Assembly (NCBI GenBank): GCA_023213395.1
Contig: CM041465.1
Coordinates: forward strand, 5,518,001 to 5,582,000
DNA from: Cycas panzhihuaensis
Taxonomy: Eukaryota; Cycadophyta
Length of the DNA stretch: 64,000 bases
Reading direction: 5' to 3'
Under the pieces are notes generated by a model, which saw nothing but the letters and a program-made list of their open reading frames with translations, was not told the DNA's origin and ran no database searches. Every line of letters begins with the position of its first letter. The first letter of the stretch is position 1. This document shows positions 20,100-30,446 of this stretch, one piece after another. Both the position numbers and the translations under genes were made by a program.

Positions 20100-21560
20100 T
20101 GGTGGAAGATTGATTAAAGGCCATGCTATGTATAGATTTTCAAGAAGCTCGACTGGATCAAGAGACAAATCAAGGCCTGGAATAAGGAGGTATTCCAAAA
20201 TATCAACAAGAGGAAAGATAATATAACAAATGAACTCAAGTCCATAGATGATAGGATCGAAAACTCAGGCAGATCTCCTGAGATCGACAAGACCGAAAAG
20301 ATTTTGGTCGAGGAGCTTGACGAGATTCTTATCAGAGAAGAAATGCTTTGGAGGCAGAAATCCAGGGCTCTCTGGCTGGGAGAGGGGGATAGGAATACCA
20401 AATTCTTCCATATGACCACTATGAAGCAAAGAGCAAATAATAAAATCCCCTACCTTCAAAAGGAAGACGGACCAGTCGTTAACACTATGGAGGATATGAA
20501 GGATCCGCCGTTGCTTACTTTAAGGACCTCTTTCGGTACCTCGTGAAAGGGACAGGAAAGCGTAAAAGATTTCTGGATAACATTCCTAGATTGGTGAATG
20601 ATAATCAGAATGCCCACCGCCGCTCACTAACGAAGAGGTCGTGGAGGCCCTCTTGACATGAAGAAGGATAAAGCGCCGGTAGGATGGTTTCCTCCCGGTT
20701 TCTTCCAAGAATATTGGGACATTATAAAGGAAGACCTTATGTTGGCTTTGCGGAGTTACGCATAAATAAAAGATGCTTCAGGAATGGCAGGCTACATTCC
20801 TCGTCCTAATTCCAAAAAAGGATGGTGCGAAAAGGATGGAAGAGTTCCGTCCTATCAGCCTCTGCAATGTTAAATATAAGATCTTAACCAAGGTCCTGGT
20901 CAACAGGTTGAAAAACATAATGCCAAATATCATCTCCCAAAACTAGGATGGCTTCCTTCGTGGAAGGCGACGATTCTGACAGTTATATTGTTGTGCATGA
21001 AACCATGCACTCTATGCCGAAAAGAAAGGAGCCCGATGCTTATCAAAATCGACCTCACGAAAGCCTTCGATAGGGTTTCCGGGATTGTTCTCGGATCGTT
21101 TGGAGGCCTTTGGTTTCGGTGAATTATGGCAAACTTGGGTATCTTTGTGTATTGGGAAGCCGCAATTTTCTATCATTATCAATGGTTCGTCTGCTCAGAT
21201 TCTTCCCCGCCGGGGTCTTAGGCAAGGCGACCCCCTGTCCCCTTTTTTATTCATCACGATGGCCGAGATGTTAGGCAGAACCCTGGAGTCCGCCAGAAGA
21301 CATGGCTCTCTTATGGGTATAAAAGCTACGTCGGGGTTGGACAATGTGGTTCACCATCAATTCATGGATGACAATATCCTCCTGGGGAAGGCGACCGTCA
21401 GAGAGGCTGCCAGCTTTAAAAAGATTCTAGGGAAATTCGAGAAGGCCTCGAACCAGAAGATAAATCTCAAGAAGAGCAGCGTCTTCTTCCTCAATACCCT
21501 GTGCCATATCCGAGGTGGATCAGCAGGACCCTTGGCATGGATATAAAACGCCTCCCACAA
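20100..21560 (+). pseudogene. LINE-C reverse transcriptase
   Basis: Linker helix region (20140-20546; LDWIKRQIKAWNKEVF, EGDRNTKFFH), then RT fingers with PLT-like and KAPVGWFPPGFFQEYW sequence near 20670-20720 (frame broken), LIPKKDG near 20810, RPISLCNVKYK near 20850, QDGFLRGR-like sequence near 20947 and FDR near 21067. The open frame 21085-21546 carries GLRQGDPLSPFLF and the catalytic box FMDD at 21361-21372. At least four frameshifts destroy the ORF. The usual plant LINE box is FADD; here and in three sister copies it is F(V/M)DDN. Confidence 0.9.
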
Positions 21561-21579
21561 TCTACAGGTTTGCCCCTAT

Positions 21580-23470
21580 TTGTGGGCAAGATGTCTAACC
21601 ATATGTGGTACCCTCTTAGATAAAATTCAGAGGAAGCTTGCGGGCTGGAAGGGCGCCCTGCTGAGCTCAGCGGGCAAACTCCAGCTTGTTGCCTCCACTC
21701 TCCAGAGCATCCCCGTGTTCTGGATGTCCATCTTTAAGGTCCCGCCGGGCATATCAGATGCTATTGAATCTATCCAAAAAAGATTTCTCTGGTCTGGAAC
21801 TGAAAGCAGAGACAGGATTCACTTGGTAAGTTGGAGCAAAGTCTGTTCCCCAAAATGGGCTGGGGGCCTAAATTTGCGGAGGATTGCTCTTTTTCAATGC
21901 CGCCCTTGGGGCTAAGCTCGGGTGGAGACTTCTCAAAGGTGGTGAGAGACCCTGGGTGAAGATTCTCTCTAGGAAATACATTCAGGGGGGCTCGATGTTG
22001 GACTGCAATATCTCGCTGTCGGGCTCTGCTGTCTGGAGAAGCATCCTCAAAGCTTGGGTCACCATAAAGGAAGGGCTTAAATGGAGACTGGGTGATGGTA
22101 ATCGCATTAGTTTCTGGGATGATGTGTGGTGCTGCGATAAAGCCTTGAAGGGGTTCCCAGACCTGGCGTCACTGATGGCGCCTTGCGTCAGGCTCTTCGG
22201 CAAGCTGGTTAAAGACTACTGGAGTGAGAGTAGGGGCATCAGGGCCTGGAGGAATTTTGAAGAAATTCAAGGGATGGGCTATCCCCAAGAGAGTCTCAAT
22301 AAGATTAGAAAGATCCTCAGCAAGAGTTATATCCCCAGAACTCCGATGCAGGATTCGACGGTGTGGCCATCTAGCTCGTCCGGGGAGTACACTGTTAAGC
22401 AGGGCTACCAATTCCTTTGTCGCACTAGGGGGGATTTGGAATACCCTATGCTGGAAGGAGTTTGGAGGCTTTCCATTATTCCAAAAATAGCTCTCTTTTG
22501 GTGGACCTGCTTCAGGTATAAGATCCTTACTGTTGACAATCTGAAAAGGCACGGGTTCCCCTTGGTGAATAGGTGCGTCCTATGCCGTAACGAGGAGGAA
22601 TCTATTGACCACATCTTTCTTGAGTGCCAGTTCACAAGGGAGATCTGGGGGCTGTTGCTTGGAAAGCTGGAAGTGTTTTGGACTTTCTCGCCCAAGATCT
22701 CCGACCTGTGGCTGGCATGGCATAGCCCCTTCAAAAGTTTTACGCCACCGCATGTGGAAAAATTCTCCCTATTTTGGCTTGGAACATTTGGAAGGAAAGA
22801 AATAGAAGAACTTTCCAAGCTAAAGAGCTGGATCAGATGGGAGTCTTTTGCAGGGTCTGCTCGGACATCAAGGAGAGCGCCGGGAGCGTAAAAGAGAAAC
22901 GTATAACCCCGTCAGAAAATAGGATACTATCCAATTGGGGTATTGTCCCGGAATTTTCAGTATTGAAATCCTGAAGTACTAGATGGATTCCTCCCATAGA
23001 GCCTTGGTTCAAAATTAATTTTGATGGAGCGACAAAAGGTAACCCTGGGGAAGCTGGGGGTGGGGGGACCTGCAGGGACTGGAATGGTGCCCTCATCTGG
23101 GCCTTTGCGGACTATTATGGTCCCCAGACCAATAACCATGCAGAAATGCATGCTATGATCAAAGCCCTCGGCCTTGCCCGTCAAGATGGTTTTCAGAGAT
23201 TGGTGATCGAAGGGGATTCAGAGGTCGTCTTGAATTCGCTAAAAGGCGTGGCCCGGCCGGACTGGAAATTCCAGGCTATCATCAATGATGCCACAGATAC
23301 TATTCAGGGCCTGCAGGAAGTCTGTATTAGGCACACTTTGAGAGAAGGAAACAAAGTCCGATTTCTTGGCAAACTGGGGGGTAAAAAATAAGAGAGGGCT
23401 AGTGTGGAAAAGCGATTTCCCTGGAGATCTTCTGAGTCTGGTAGAAAAGGATATGATCAGCAATAGCTAG
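21580..23470 (+). pseudogene. LINE-C thumb, zf-RVT and RNase H region
   Basis: 21580-21915 and 21884-22891 cover the thumb/connection (KLAGWKGALLSSAGKLQLV, WAGGLNLRR) and the zf-RVT (IPKIALFWW, CVLC near 22576, DHIFLEC near 22608). RNase H spans about 22990-23400, with FDGATKGNPGE, NHAEM, EGDS, and a last Asp (SDFLANW) shifted out of phase by an indel near 23357. The WNIWKERN motif at 22779 is shared with the other LINEs. Relatively few stops, so probably one of the younger insertions. Confidence 0.88.
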
Positions 23471-23610
23471 CCGAGGGGCTTGTCCTTAATCTGCTTCCTA
23501 TTCCGTGGGGATGTCACGGATAGCTTTGCTAAATTGCTCGTAATCGATGTACTAGGTTGTGGGATCCTGTTTTCAAACCCACTTTAATCCATTTTACCTT
23601 ATCAAAAAAA

Positions 23611-24365
23611 GTAGCTGTTTTAGAAGAGTAATTGTATAATCTAACTTTTGACGACGTTTCAAATATTGTGGATTTTTAAACTAAAATCTAATCAATTAAT
23701 AAAGAACTAGATAACTGCATTAAATCTAAAACCAAAGAAGGTGATATAGAAAAAATAACTATGCATGCTAGAGACGATGACACGCTCATACGTCTTGCAG
23801 TTAACAAATTACCAAAACACTTTAATCTTTACCAAGCTGCCAGACAACAAGCTAGCAATCCACCCATCACATTCAATCAGTTGACAAACCAACTGATTAA
23901 ACATCAAACAATGTTAATTAGAATAGGTGCAATAAAAGATCATTTACAGGCTTTGTTTTCTAAAACTAAGCCACAATTTAAAAATAAACAATAGAATAAT
24001 AATTTTCATAATAATCAAAAATTCTAGAAACCTCATCGAGGTTCACCATCTAATTCTCAAAATAATGTTAAATATTCTGGTCCAACTAAAAACCAGAATA
24101 CTTCTAATCAATTCATTTCTAATAGAAACAATGCAACTTCTTCTCAGAATACTAGTTGTGCATACTGTCATAAAAGATGCCATACTATTGATGTTTGTAG
24201 AAGTAGAATAGCTTCGAAAGCATGGAAAGCTTCCAAGGGATTGCAAAATAAACCACAATCCCATTTTCAATCCTATTCACAATCACATCCACAAAACCGT
24301 CAATTTCATAATCGTTCTTTAGCAGCAACAACTTCTGCATTTGTTGCTCCTTCAAACTAACCACC
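23611..24365 (+). pseudogene. COP2 gag, C-terminal part with zinc knuckle
   Basis: Resumes gag after LINE-C. LDNCIKSKTKEGDIEKITM and the open frame from 23761 (RLAVNKLPKHF, family LLxGLPxEY) lead to an Asn/Gln-rich stretch and one nucleocapsid box at 24157-24198. The box is Cys-x2-Cys-x4-His-x4-Cys with Gly before His replaced by Cys. All four zinc ligands are retained. Several TAG or TAA stops lie between 23630 and 23730. Confidence 0.85.
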
Positions 24366-24780
24366 ACAATGGATCCTTGACTCTGGTGCATCCCATCATA
24401 TGACTGGACACTAGAAAAATTTAACAACTTATCAATCCAAAATGAACTCTGAAGAAGAGATTTCTTTCGGTAGTGGTAATCAACTCAAAGTCAAAGGATC
24501 TGGTGATGTTGCTCTAAAGGATGGTTGAATCAAGGACGTTTTTTACGTACCTGGTTTGTTACCAAACCTCCTCTCAGTTTATCAAATTTGCCAAAAAGAC
24601 CTTGTTATCGAATTCTAAAAAAATAAATTTGTCATTAAGGATACATTACATAAATTCAAACATATTACCTTATGACCTGTTGATCATAACATAGGTCTCT
24701 ATAGTCTAACCAGTCTTCAAAATAATAAATCAAAATCTTTTAGTGCCTTTGTTGCCAAATCTAACTCAGTCAACAAACTT
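24360..24780 (+). pseudogene. COP2 protease
   Basis: Aspartic protease with an intact catalytic motif: WILDSGASHHMTG, DSG at 24379-24387, then FYVPGLLPNLLSVYQI near 24541. Stops include a TAG after TGH and a TGA near 24526 (family Arg or Trp). It would process the polyprotein if the frame were open. Confidence 0.87.
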
Positions 24781-25660
24781 TGGCATGCAAGATTTGGCCA
24801 TACTAGTTATGGAAAACTGTAATATTTAATTAAGCATGAAATAGTCCATGGTTTACCACCCTTAAACACTGTTTATGGTGTTTATGAAGACTGTGTGATA
24901 GGCAAATAACACATGGATCCATTTCCACACAAAACTCAATACCGAGCAACTGCTCCAATCGAACTTGTCCACTCTAATATATGTGGACCTTTTCATGTAC
25001 CATCATATTCAGGTTCTCGTTACTTTGTTACATTCATAGATGATTATTAAAGAAAATATTAGGTTTATATGCTCAAAGTACGTAGTTAAGTATTTGACAT
25101 TTTCGTTGAATATAAAACGTTAGTAGAAAATCAATCTAATTCAAGAATCAAAATATTCCGATTTGATAATGCTAAGGAATATTTAAGTAGAAAATTTATC
25201 TCTTTCTACAAATCACATGGAATTAAATTCTAACATTCAGTTGCATACACGCCTCAACAAAACAGTGTTGCTAAATGAAAAAATCGTACTCTTATTGAAA
25301 TGACTTGTTACATGTTACATGCAAAGAATCTCAATTTAAAATTATGGGTAGAAGTAATTAACTACTCTAATTATTTATTAAATCATTTACCTAGTAAATG
25401 TCTACAAAATGTCACTCCATAACAAAAATGGTTTGGAAGAAAACCATCAGTCCAACATTTATGAATCTTTGGCAGTATTGCATGGGGACATATCCCTCAT
25501 AAAAAACGTAAAAAGTTAGATAAAAAAAATAAAAAATACATCTTCGTTAGCTATAGTGAAGAAAGCAAAGCCTATAGACTTTTAGATCCAGTCATGCATA
25601 ACATTTCTATTTTGCATGATGTAATATTTAATGAAGAAGGATCTACTTCACATCTACTTA
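24776..25660 (+). pseudogene. COP2 integrase
   Basis: Pre-integrase box (LWHARFGHTSYGKL), then the core. HSNICGPF (family HSDxxGP, so Asp to Asn), YFVTFIDDY, FRFDNAKEY (second Asp kept), and VAK-stop-KNRTLIEM (family VAERKNRTLxEM, so the catalytic Glu is now Lys). The C-terminal module includes KYIFVSYSEESKAYRLLDP near 25536. The catalytic triad is therefore broken at two of three positions, both by apparent G-to-A changes. A proline/threonine-poor spacer follows to RT. Confidence 0.88.
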
Positions 25661-26027
25661 TGTCAAACTTCCTATTAAAGACTTGTTAACCAACACTCAT
25701 TTGGTTGACCCTTCTGATAAATAAGTTGATTTAGAAATTATAGACTCTTTATCAACTCAAGTCCAAAATTGGACTCTATCAGAACCTACTAAAATAGATC
25801 CTTCTCTTCAAGCTAGTACATCAAATCAACCTACAACTTCAGATACAGTTACTCACAAGCAACCTGTTTGGGCAACCAAAACGCTTGATGATGCTGGATC
25901 TGATGTAGGCAATCCTATTAATACTATGCGCACATGTGCGTAAAAACTTCATGTAAATTTTACCTTAATGGCAAAAATAATGGAAAATAATAATCCCAAA
26001 ACTTTTAAATAAGCCAACAATCATCCT

Positions 26028-26760
26028 GTATGGCAGGATGCTATGTAGACTGAATTTACTACCTTAATTAAAAATTCAACTTGGGATCTAGTTCCTCTCC
26101 TACCTGGGAAAAATGTAGTCGATTGTAAATGGGTTTATAGAACTAAATATAACTCAATAGGTGCAGTGGAAAAATATAAAGCTCACCTTGTTGCCAAAGG
26201 ATTTTCTCAAATATATGGCATTGACTATAATGAAACCTTTGCCCCTGTCACAAAGATGAATACAATCAAGACAATTATTACTCTTGTAGCCAAGTTTGGT
26301 TGGAAAATCTACCAAATGGATGTTAAGAGTGCTTTCTTGAATGGTGATCTCAAAGAAGAGATCTACATGTCACAACCACCTAGATTCATTGAAAATCCTA
26401 ATTTAGTCTATAAACTTAAAAAATCTATTTATGGTTTAAAACAAGCTCTTCGAGTTTGGTATACCAAAGTCGATGATTACTTAATCCACATTGGATACAC
26501 TAGATGTATTAGTGATTCAAATATTTATTTTAAACATAAAAATGAAAATCTTACCATTCTAATCCTCTATGTTGATGACATTATTATCACTGGATCATCA
26601 ACCCATAATATTCATCATCTCAAATAAACTTTAATGAACAAATTTGAAATGATCAATTTAGGTCTATTACATTACTTTCTAGGTTTACAAGTTTATCAAA
26701 ATCAATCAAATATAACACTATCTCAACCTAAGTATATTCTCAATTTAATTCAGTAGTTTA
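26028..26760 (+). pseudogene. COP2 reverse transcriptase
   Basis: RVT_2 domain with long open stretches. WVYRTKYNSIGAVEKYKAHL, LVAKGFSQIYGIDYNETFAP, QMDVKSAFLNGDLKEEIYM, SIYGLKQALRVWY and the catalytic YVDD at 26568-26579 (YVDDIIITGSS) are all present. The 153-codon frame 26166-26627 is the best-preserved pol piece of the copia elements here. Stops at 26046 (Gln position) and 26625 (Gln position) interrupt it. Confidence 0.92.
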
Positions 26761-26762
26761 AC

Positions 26763-27500
26763 ATGAAAAATGCTAAACCTGTATCCAATCCTTTACAATT
26801 AGAAGTTAAACTCTCTACTGATTGTCTAACTCTGTTATGTGATCCAACTCTATACAGACAACTCATTGATAGTCTAATTTATATTACTCACACCCACCCT
26901 GATATTTCTTATGCTATTGCTTTATGCTCCCGATATATGCAACAACCACATGAATCTCACTGGAAAGCTGCTAAACGCATCTTACGCTATCTAAAGAATA
27001 CTATATTTTATGGTTTAACTTATAACTTTTGTAATAAACAACTAACATTAACTGGATATACTGATTTCGATTGGGTAGGTGATTCAAATGATCATAAATC
27101 TACTTCAGGTTATATATTTTTTATTGATTCCTCACCTATTATTTGGTCTAGCAAAAAAATGCAGGCACTAGCATTATCAACAACTGAAGCTGAATATCGA
27201 GCATTAGTCGAAGTTGGTAAAGAAGCACTTTGGCTAAAATCACTACTAAATGAAATTGGTCTGACTCTAAACTCTTTAATTGAAATTAAAGTTGATAATC
27301 AAGGTGTAATTACTATTGCTACTAATCTTGTTTCTTGTTCTAGAACTAAACATATTGAATTACATCAACATTTTATTCGTAATTTAGTTACTGATAATCT
27401 TGTTTGTTTGTCTTATTGTCTAACAGATTTATAGATTATTGACATTCTTACGAAGTCATTAACTGAACCAAAGTTTTTAAATCTCAGAGATTTATTGTAG
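26763..27500 (+). pseudogene. COP2 RT thumb and RNase H
   Basis: Open frame of 223 codons to 27434: SLIYITHTHPDISYAI, HWKAAKRILRYLKNT, then RNase H with TGYTDFDWVGDSNDHKST, ALALSTTEAEYRALVE and KVDNQGVITIATN. The copia RNase H acidic residues are all recognisable. A TAG replaces the residue after CLTDL and the C-terminus runs to about 27500 (DILTKSL motif). The polypurine tract follows. Confidence 0.92.
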
Positions 27501-27571
27501 ATAAAAGAAGTCTCCATCAATGGGGGATCACCGTGATGAAGCTCTTCTTTTCTCTCTAGTACTAAATTTTA

Positions 27572-27584
27572 CATTAAAGGGGGA
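27572..27584 (+). promoter_or_regulatory. COP2 polypurine tract
   Basis: attaaagggggat directly precedes the 3' LTR, the expected plus-strand primer position. Confidence 0.9.
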
Positions 27585-28025
27585 TGTTAGATTAAATAAT
27601 GTAAACTTTATATTTTATTATATTTCTTAATGTTATTATTTAAGTCACATGTCTTGAAAATAATTTAAGTGATTGCAATGTTATAAACTTATGGTTAATT
27701 TAATTGATTTGTGGATGGTCGTTGAAATACAGAACTGCATTCCAACGAACCTCCGTCCTATTTATTAATCTCCTAGATTCATGGAGTGGGTTCCAAGAAT
27801 TTAGGAGGTCTGTCCAAATGCCTGACCAAAGGCTATTTTAGGGGGTTTATTGTTTTGTATATTGGTTTCAGTTATTTATTAATATAATCTAGCTTAGGAG
27901 GTGGTTTTTATTCCCCAGAAAGGGTTTTCCACCTGTCAACCCTGTGTACATGTGCATTGTCTCTTTCATTTGTATATCTTTTGTTCTTGTGATATTTTGA
28001 CTGTGTACATGTGCCTATTCTATTA
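27585..28025 (+). repeat. COP2 3' LTR
   Basis: 441 bp, the same length as the 5' LTR. The terminal dinucleotide CA has become TA. It is followed by the gtctt target duplication at 28026-28030. Confidence 0.96.
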
Positions 28026-28030
28026 GTCTT

Positions 28031-28101
28031 TTTAAATTTTTACAATGGAGAAAGGAAATGTATCCCTAAACCAGACTTATAACATGTCTCTGGGGAGGAC
28101 C
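28031..28101 (+). mobile_element. LINE-B 5' region (copy 1, right piece)
   Basis: 71 bp of LINE-B leader between COP2 and the COP3 5' LTR. It equals 45593-45663 in copy 2. The string aaccagactt/aaaccagactc is shared with LINE-D upstream of its ORF1, supporting LINE identity. Confidence 0.65.
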
Positions 28102-28507
28102 CATTAGAAAGTAATGTTTTATATTAAGTTTTTAGGGTAGGTTCATTAGAGAAATGGGGTGATGTTATTAAACCCTTCTTACACCTAAGGTAAATAGTTG
28201 GTTGTGATTAAACCACATAATGATTACACAACCTCAATGTATAAAAAGAGAGATTCCTATTATAATTAATGAAATACTTCCTTACCTCTTTCAATTGTAT
28301 TGTCTAAATTTAATATGGTATCCAAGCAGGCTCTTAGCTTATGAAGAATTAATTCTCTAGAAATAAAACTAGTTGAAGAGGAATTGAATCAAGGCCAATT
28401 GAAGAGGGTTAAGACATTCATCAAGTATAAGCATAAGAGAGAGTCTTTTCTTCTATGTACAAACCAGAGTATGGAATTGTACACTTGTACAAACTTCAAA
28501 AATTAAA
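28102..28507 (+). mobile_element. COP3 5' LTR and leader (copy 1, truncated)
   Basis: 214-bp LTR at 28102-28315, then a primer-site-like tggtatccaagc and leader. Collinear with 45664-46077 of copy 2, with scattered substitutions. Similarity ends abruptly at 28507, and minus-strand copia sequence follows. This is the right border of duplicated unit 1. Confidence 0.88.
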
Positions 28508-29060
28508 TTTATAAGTTGTTTCCTTATTCTACAATACTTGCAATATGCTTTGAATTTATTTGAAATAAATTATTTCCCATTGTTTGATCTTAAGGTCAAG
28601 ATTCTAAGTCCACTTCATCTTTTAACCATAGTTTTGAAATCTATGAAACATTATAGAGGATTTGACTGAAACTTAATGAACTATACCCTTGTCATCCTTG
28701 TAAAATCATTAATAAATGTTATAAAAAACTTAGCACCCTTAAGTGAGGTCACATCCATTGGACCATATAAGTCTATATATATCAATTGGAAGGGCCCATT
28801 AGCCTTATAGCTTTCATTGGAAAATCCTTCCCTTTATTATTTTTCAAGTATACATCCTTCACATATTTCCTTACTATATTTAATAGTTGGAAGTCTAATC
28901 ACCATGTTCACTTTCTTCATTAAGGCCAAACTATTATAGTTTATATGGCCAAGTCTTTTATGCCATGTCTCACTATCTACATTTGTTAATGTCTTTAAGG
29001 TATAATAGTCTGTTGGTGGAATGACTAGTTTAAACAACCTATTACTAGTCATTTATTCAG
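28508..29060 (-). pseudogene. COP4 integrase (pre-integrase and truncated core)
   Basis: The open minus-strand frame 28837-29052 holds the pre-integrase box TWHKRLGHINYNSL and CEGCILEK. Downstream (28740-28510 minus) come YIDLYGPM (first Asp), FFITFINDFTR, then a decayed second-Asp region (RSNNGK-stop-FIS, so Asp to Asn) and FKAYCK, where the sequence ends at the duplication border. Truncation removes the catalytic Glu. Confidence 0.86.
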
Positions 29061-29560
29061 TGTTTAGAATTGCTTTATTCCTTAGTTTATCTTTGATGGC
29101 ACATTTTCTATTGTCAAAGATTACTTTGTATTTCCATTCCATTATTTGACCCAATGAAAGTAAATTCTTCTTAAGTGCTAGAACATAAAGCACATCATTT
29201 ATGCATCTTGTTTCTCTAAAATTAGTTTGTATGGAGACATTCTCTTTACCAACAACTGCTTAAGTGGTGTTAACACTAAACATAATCTTGTTTTTCTTGG
29301 AGTTATTTAATTCTTTAAACCACTCTTCCTTATGAGTCATGTGCGTAGAACACCCTAAATCTATGTACTAACTATCTTCTTCCTCATTGGGCATTAAACT
29401 TAAAAGAAATATTTTTTATCTTATCTTTTTTTAACATTTGTATTAGTAATTTTCCTTTGTAAGCTTAATCTTTTTGCAAAGCAATTTTCTTCTAAGTGCC
29501 CATTTCTATGGTAGTAGGAACATTGGATTATTCCTCTACCCCTTAGGCTTCTTCCTCTTT
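29060..29560 (-). pseudogene. COP4 protease and zinc knuckle
   Basis: On the minus strand a nucleocapsid box, CSYYHRNGHLEENC, at about 29482-29523 (Cys-x2-Cys-x4-His-x4-Cys with the second Cys now Tyr). Then the protease, with DLGCSTHMTHKEEWF near 29365 (family DSGCSxHMT) and VLYVLALKKNLLSLGQI near 29170-29220. Between them is a Lys/Glu/Asp-rich linker. Stops at Trp positions mark decay. Confidence 0.82.
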
Positions 29561-29889
29561 ATCATTAGTTTCTATCCCTAGGTCTTTGACCTCTTCCTCT
29601 TCTTTAAGGTCCATAATTTTGGCCTTAGCCTTGGCCTTAAAAATATATTTATCATTAGAATTGATTCTACCCTTGATAGAAGTAATTTGGACCTTATCCT
29701 TGATGATTACCTTAACCTTAATAATAATTTTATGATTGATAGGCTTAACCTTATCTTTAAAATTAATTTCTAGGCTGACCTTTATCTCTAGGGGATTATT
29801 CTCTAACCCTAGAACTTTAACTTTGAAATGTAGGTCTAATTTTTATTTTAGTGGAAAAAACACACTTAAGAAACTAGCTAGTGGCATGG

Positions 29890-30446
29890 CACTTAATTAA
29901 TCTATATTAAGGTTACTTAAGTTCTTAGATACCTCAATGATAGTGGCCACTATCTCAAACTATTTGATGTCATTTACACACCTTAAGATTTATTAAACTA
30001 CCCTTTTCTCACTAGTTATCTCTTTTAAGGCTCTTATTTGGTTGACTAGGCCTCAATTTTTGTAATGAATTTGTTTATACCTCCATTAGTATTCATCCCT
30101 AAATTCTCAAATTTGCTCCTCAAAGTTTGAATCTTTTATGCTACTTCTCCTTCATATGTAGTCTTCAGTGCATCCTATGCTTCCTTTGGTGTTGCTACTT
30201 TACTGATCCTTGAGAATATATGATCCTCCAAAGTATAAAAGATGAGTCTAAATGTTTCATTGTATCCCTTTCCATTCTCCTTAAAGCTCTTATTTTCATC
30301 TTTAGGCATTTTTAAAAAGCACTCCGTAACCTATTTTAATAAGCTCCCACATGTCTTAAGCTATAAAAATTAGTTTCATGCATCTACTCTAATTAAAAAA
30401 ATTAGTGCCATCAAACTTGGGCATGATAATATTACTAATATTTGAT
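29890..30446 (-). pseudogene. COP4 gag
   Basis: ATG at 30446 (minus): MASNISNIIMPKFDGTNF, then a TAG at the expected Trp. Later ATPKEA-stop-DALKTTYEG (family TAKEAWDxLxxxYEG) and IQTLRSKFENLGM identify a UBN2-type gag. A frameshift occurs near 30310 in a T/A run. Remaining gag continues toward 29900 in decayed form. Confidence 0.82.

Larger units (their letters stand above)
19385..23610 (+). mobile_element. LINE-C, 5'-truncated LINE nested in COP2 gag
   Basis: 4.2-kb LINE lacking ORF1 and the first residues of ORF2. It contains endonuclease, RT, zf-RVT and RNase H, and ends in ttaccttatc plus seven A. Flanks are COP2 gag on both sides. No clear target-site duplication was found, which may reflect target deletion. 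GC content and CpG frequency are visibly above the surrounding copia sequence, consistent with a recent insertion or a younger source. Same family as LINE-D by the shared 3' end and the FxDDN catalytic box. Confidence 0.93.
15988..28025 (+). mobile_element. COP2, Ty1/copia retrotransposon with captured gene fragment and nested LINE
   Basis: 12.0-kb insertion with 441-bp LTRs at 15988-16428 and 27585-28025, perfect gtctt target duplications, primer site and polypurine tract. Internal order: leader with an antisense plant phosphatase-gene fragment (about 16550-17740), a low-complexity leader (17740-19083), gag (split by LINE-C), protease, integrase, RT and RNase H. I hand-counted about 28 differences over the 441-bp LTR pair, mostly transitions. 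Without LINE-C it is about 7.8 kb, longer than a standard copia because of the leader cargo. Confidence 0.95.

Noticed and set aside
22169-22818. Several minus-strand frames of 74-137 codons over LINE-C
   Set aside because: Antisense shadows of the GC-rich zf-RVT/connection region of LINE-C.
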